This document shows positions 6,917 through 7,204 of a stretch of 7,204 nucleotides of DNA, piece by piece. Made by a program: the position numbers and the translations under genes. Within the stretch, counting starts at the first letter, position 1; each line of letters opens with the position of its first letter. Under the pieces are notes generated by a model, which was not told the DNA's origin, made no database searches, and was given only the letters and a program-made list of their open reading frames with translations. Source of the stretch: an uncultured Burkholderiales bacterium (GTDB lineage Bacteria; Pseudomonadota; Gammaproteobacteria; Burkholderiales; Burkholderiaceae_C); the NCBI GenBank assembly GCA_903871865.1, contig CAIQIL010000599.1:1-7204 (forward strand), given 5' to 3'.

Positions 6917-7204
6917 TCATTCGATGGCGCTGGCCGACTTCACCTGCTGGCGCAGGATGAACTTCTGGACCTTGCCGGTGGCCGTTTTGGGCAGCTCGCC
7001 GAAGACGACGCGCTTGGGCACCTTGTAGCGGGCGATGTGCTCGCGGCAGAAGGCGAGCAACTCACCCTCGCCAACGTCCTTGCCGGGCTTGAGTTCGACG
7101 AAGGCGCAGGGCACCTCGCCCCACTTGGCATCGGGCTCGGCCACCACGGCGGCCAGCATCACGGCGGGGTGGTGGTGCAGGGCGTCTTCGACCTCGACCG
7201 ACGA
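6917..7204 (-). CDS. AMP-forming acyl-CoA synthetase, C-terminal part (runs off right edge)
   Basis: Only the last 95 residues are in the window; the gene begins beyond base 7204. The fragment is the mobile C-terminal domain of an ANL-family (AMP-binding) enzyme, which joins a carboxylic acid to coenzyme A using ATP. It opens with [20 protein letters not shown], continues with [17 protein letters not shown], and ends with the A10 motif [18 protein letters not shown], whose TGK lysine is the conserved catalytic one. These motifs resemble the short/medium-chain acyl-CoA (butyrate-type) ligases also seen in plant AAE proteins. They do not resemble acetyl-CoA synthetase Acs, whose ending is PKTRSGKIMRR. 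It precedes the DUF485 gene by 56 bases on the same strand, so it probably supplies the activation step for the acid imported by the ActP-type symporter. Chain length cannot be judged without the N-terminal domain. Confidence 0.85.
   Translation of the reverse strand, partial: SSVEVEDALHHHPAVMLAAVVAEPDAKWGEVPCAFVELKPGKDVGEGELLAFCREHIARYKVPKRVVFGELPKTATGKVQKFILRQQVKSASAIE

Overview
The window is GC-rich, tightly packed, and coded entirely on the minus strand. Protein sequence, base composition and gene pairings all suggest a betaproteobacterium of the order Burkholderiales, perhaps Comamonadaceae or a relative; this is inference, as no marker gene is present. No RNA gene, insertion sequence, CRISPR array or phage gene is visible, and no gap between genes exceeds about 210 bases.

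Read in the direction of transcription (right to left) there are two gene groups. The first (7204 down to 2981) is a carboxylate uptake and oxidation set. It holds the C-terminal end of an AMP-forming acyl-CoA synthetase, a small DUF485 (YjcH-like) membrane protein, an ActP-type sodium/solute symporter whose start overlaps the DUF485 stop by four bases, and a 594-residue acyl-CoA dehydrogenase of the large, DmdC-like subfamily. Together these could import a monocarboxylic acid, activate it to its CoA thioester and start its beta-oxidation. The synthetase resembles short/medium-chain acyl-CoA ligases more than the classical acetyl-CoA synthetase that accompanies yjcH-actP in E. coli.

A 206-base non-coding stretch (2775-2980) follows, holding a long imperfect inverted repeat. 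Then comes the second group (2774 down to 1), the start of a Tad (tight adherence) type IVb pilus operon. Its order is Flp pilin, CpaA/TadV prepilin peptidase, a TadE-like pseudopilin, CpaB/RcpC, and the N-terminal 181 residues of the CpaC/RcpA outer-membrane secretin, which runs off the left edge. The peptidase would process Flp and TadE in the inner membrane, CpaC forms the outer-membrane channel, and CpaB is its periplasmic partner. The ATPase and platform genes (cpaE/tadZ, cpaF/tadA, tadB, tadC) would be expected beyond the left edge.

Two genes are easily missed here: the 56-residue Flp pilin (2604-2774) and the truncated secretin (1-543). Three start choices differ from the longest reading frame: tadE (2021 or 2045, non-ATG), actP (6555) and the DUF485 gene (6860). 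I see no strong case for an undescribed system. The points most worth a second look are the stem-loop between flp and cpaA, the inverted repeat between the two groups, and the substrate of the carboxylate group.
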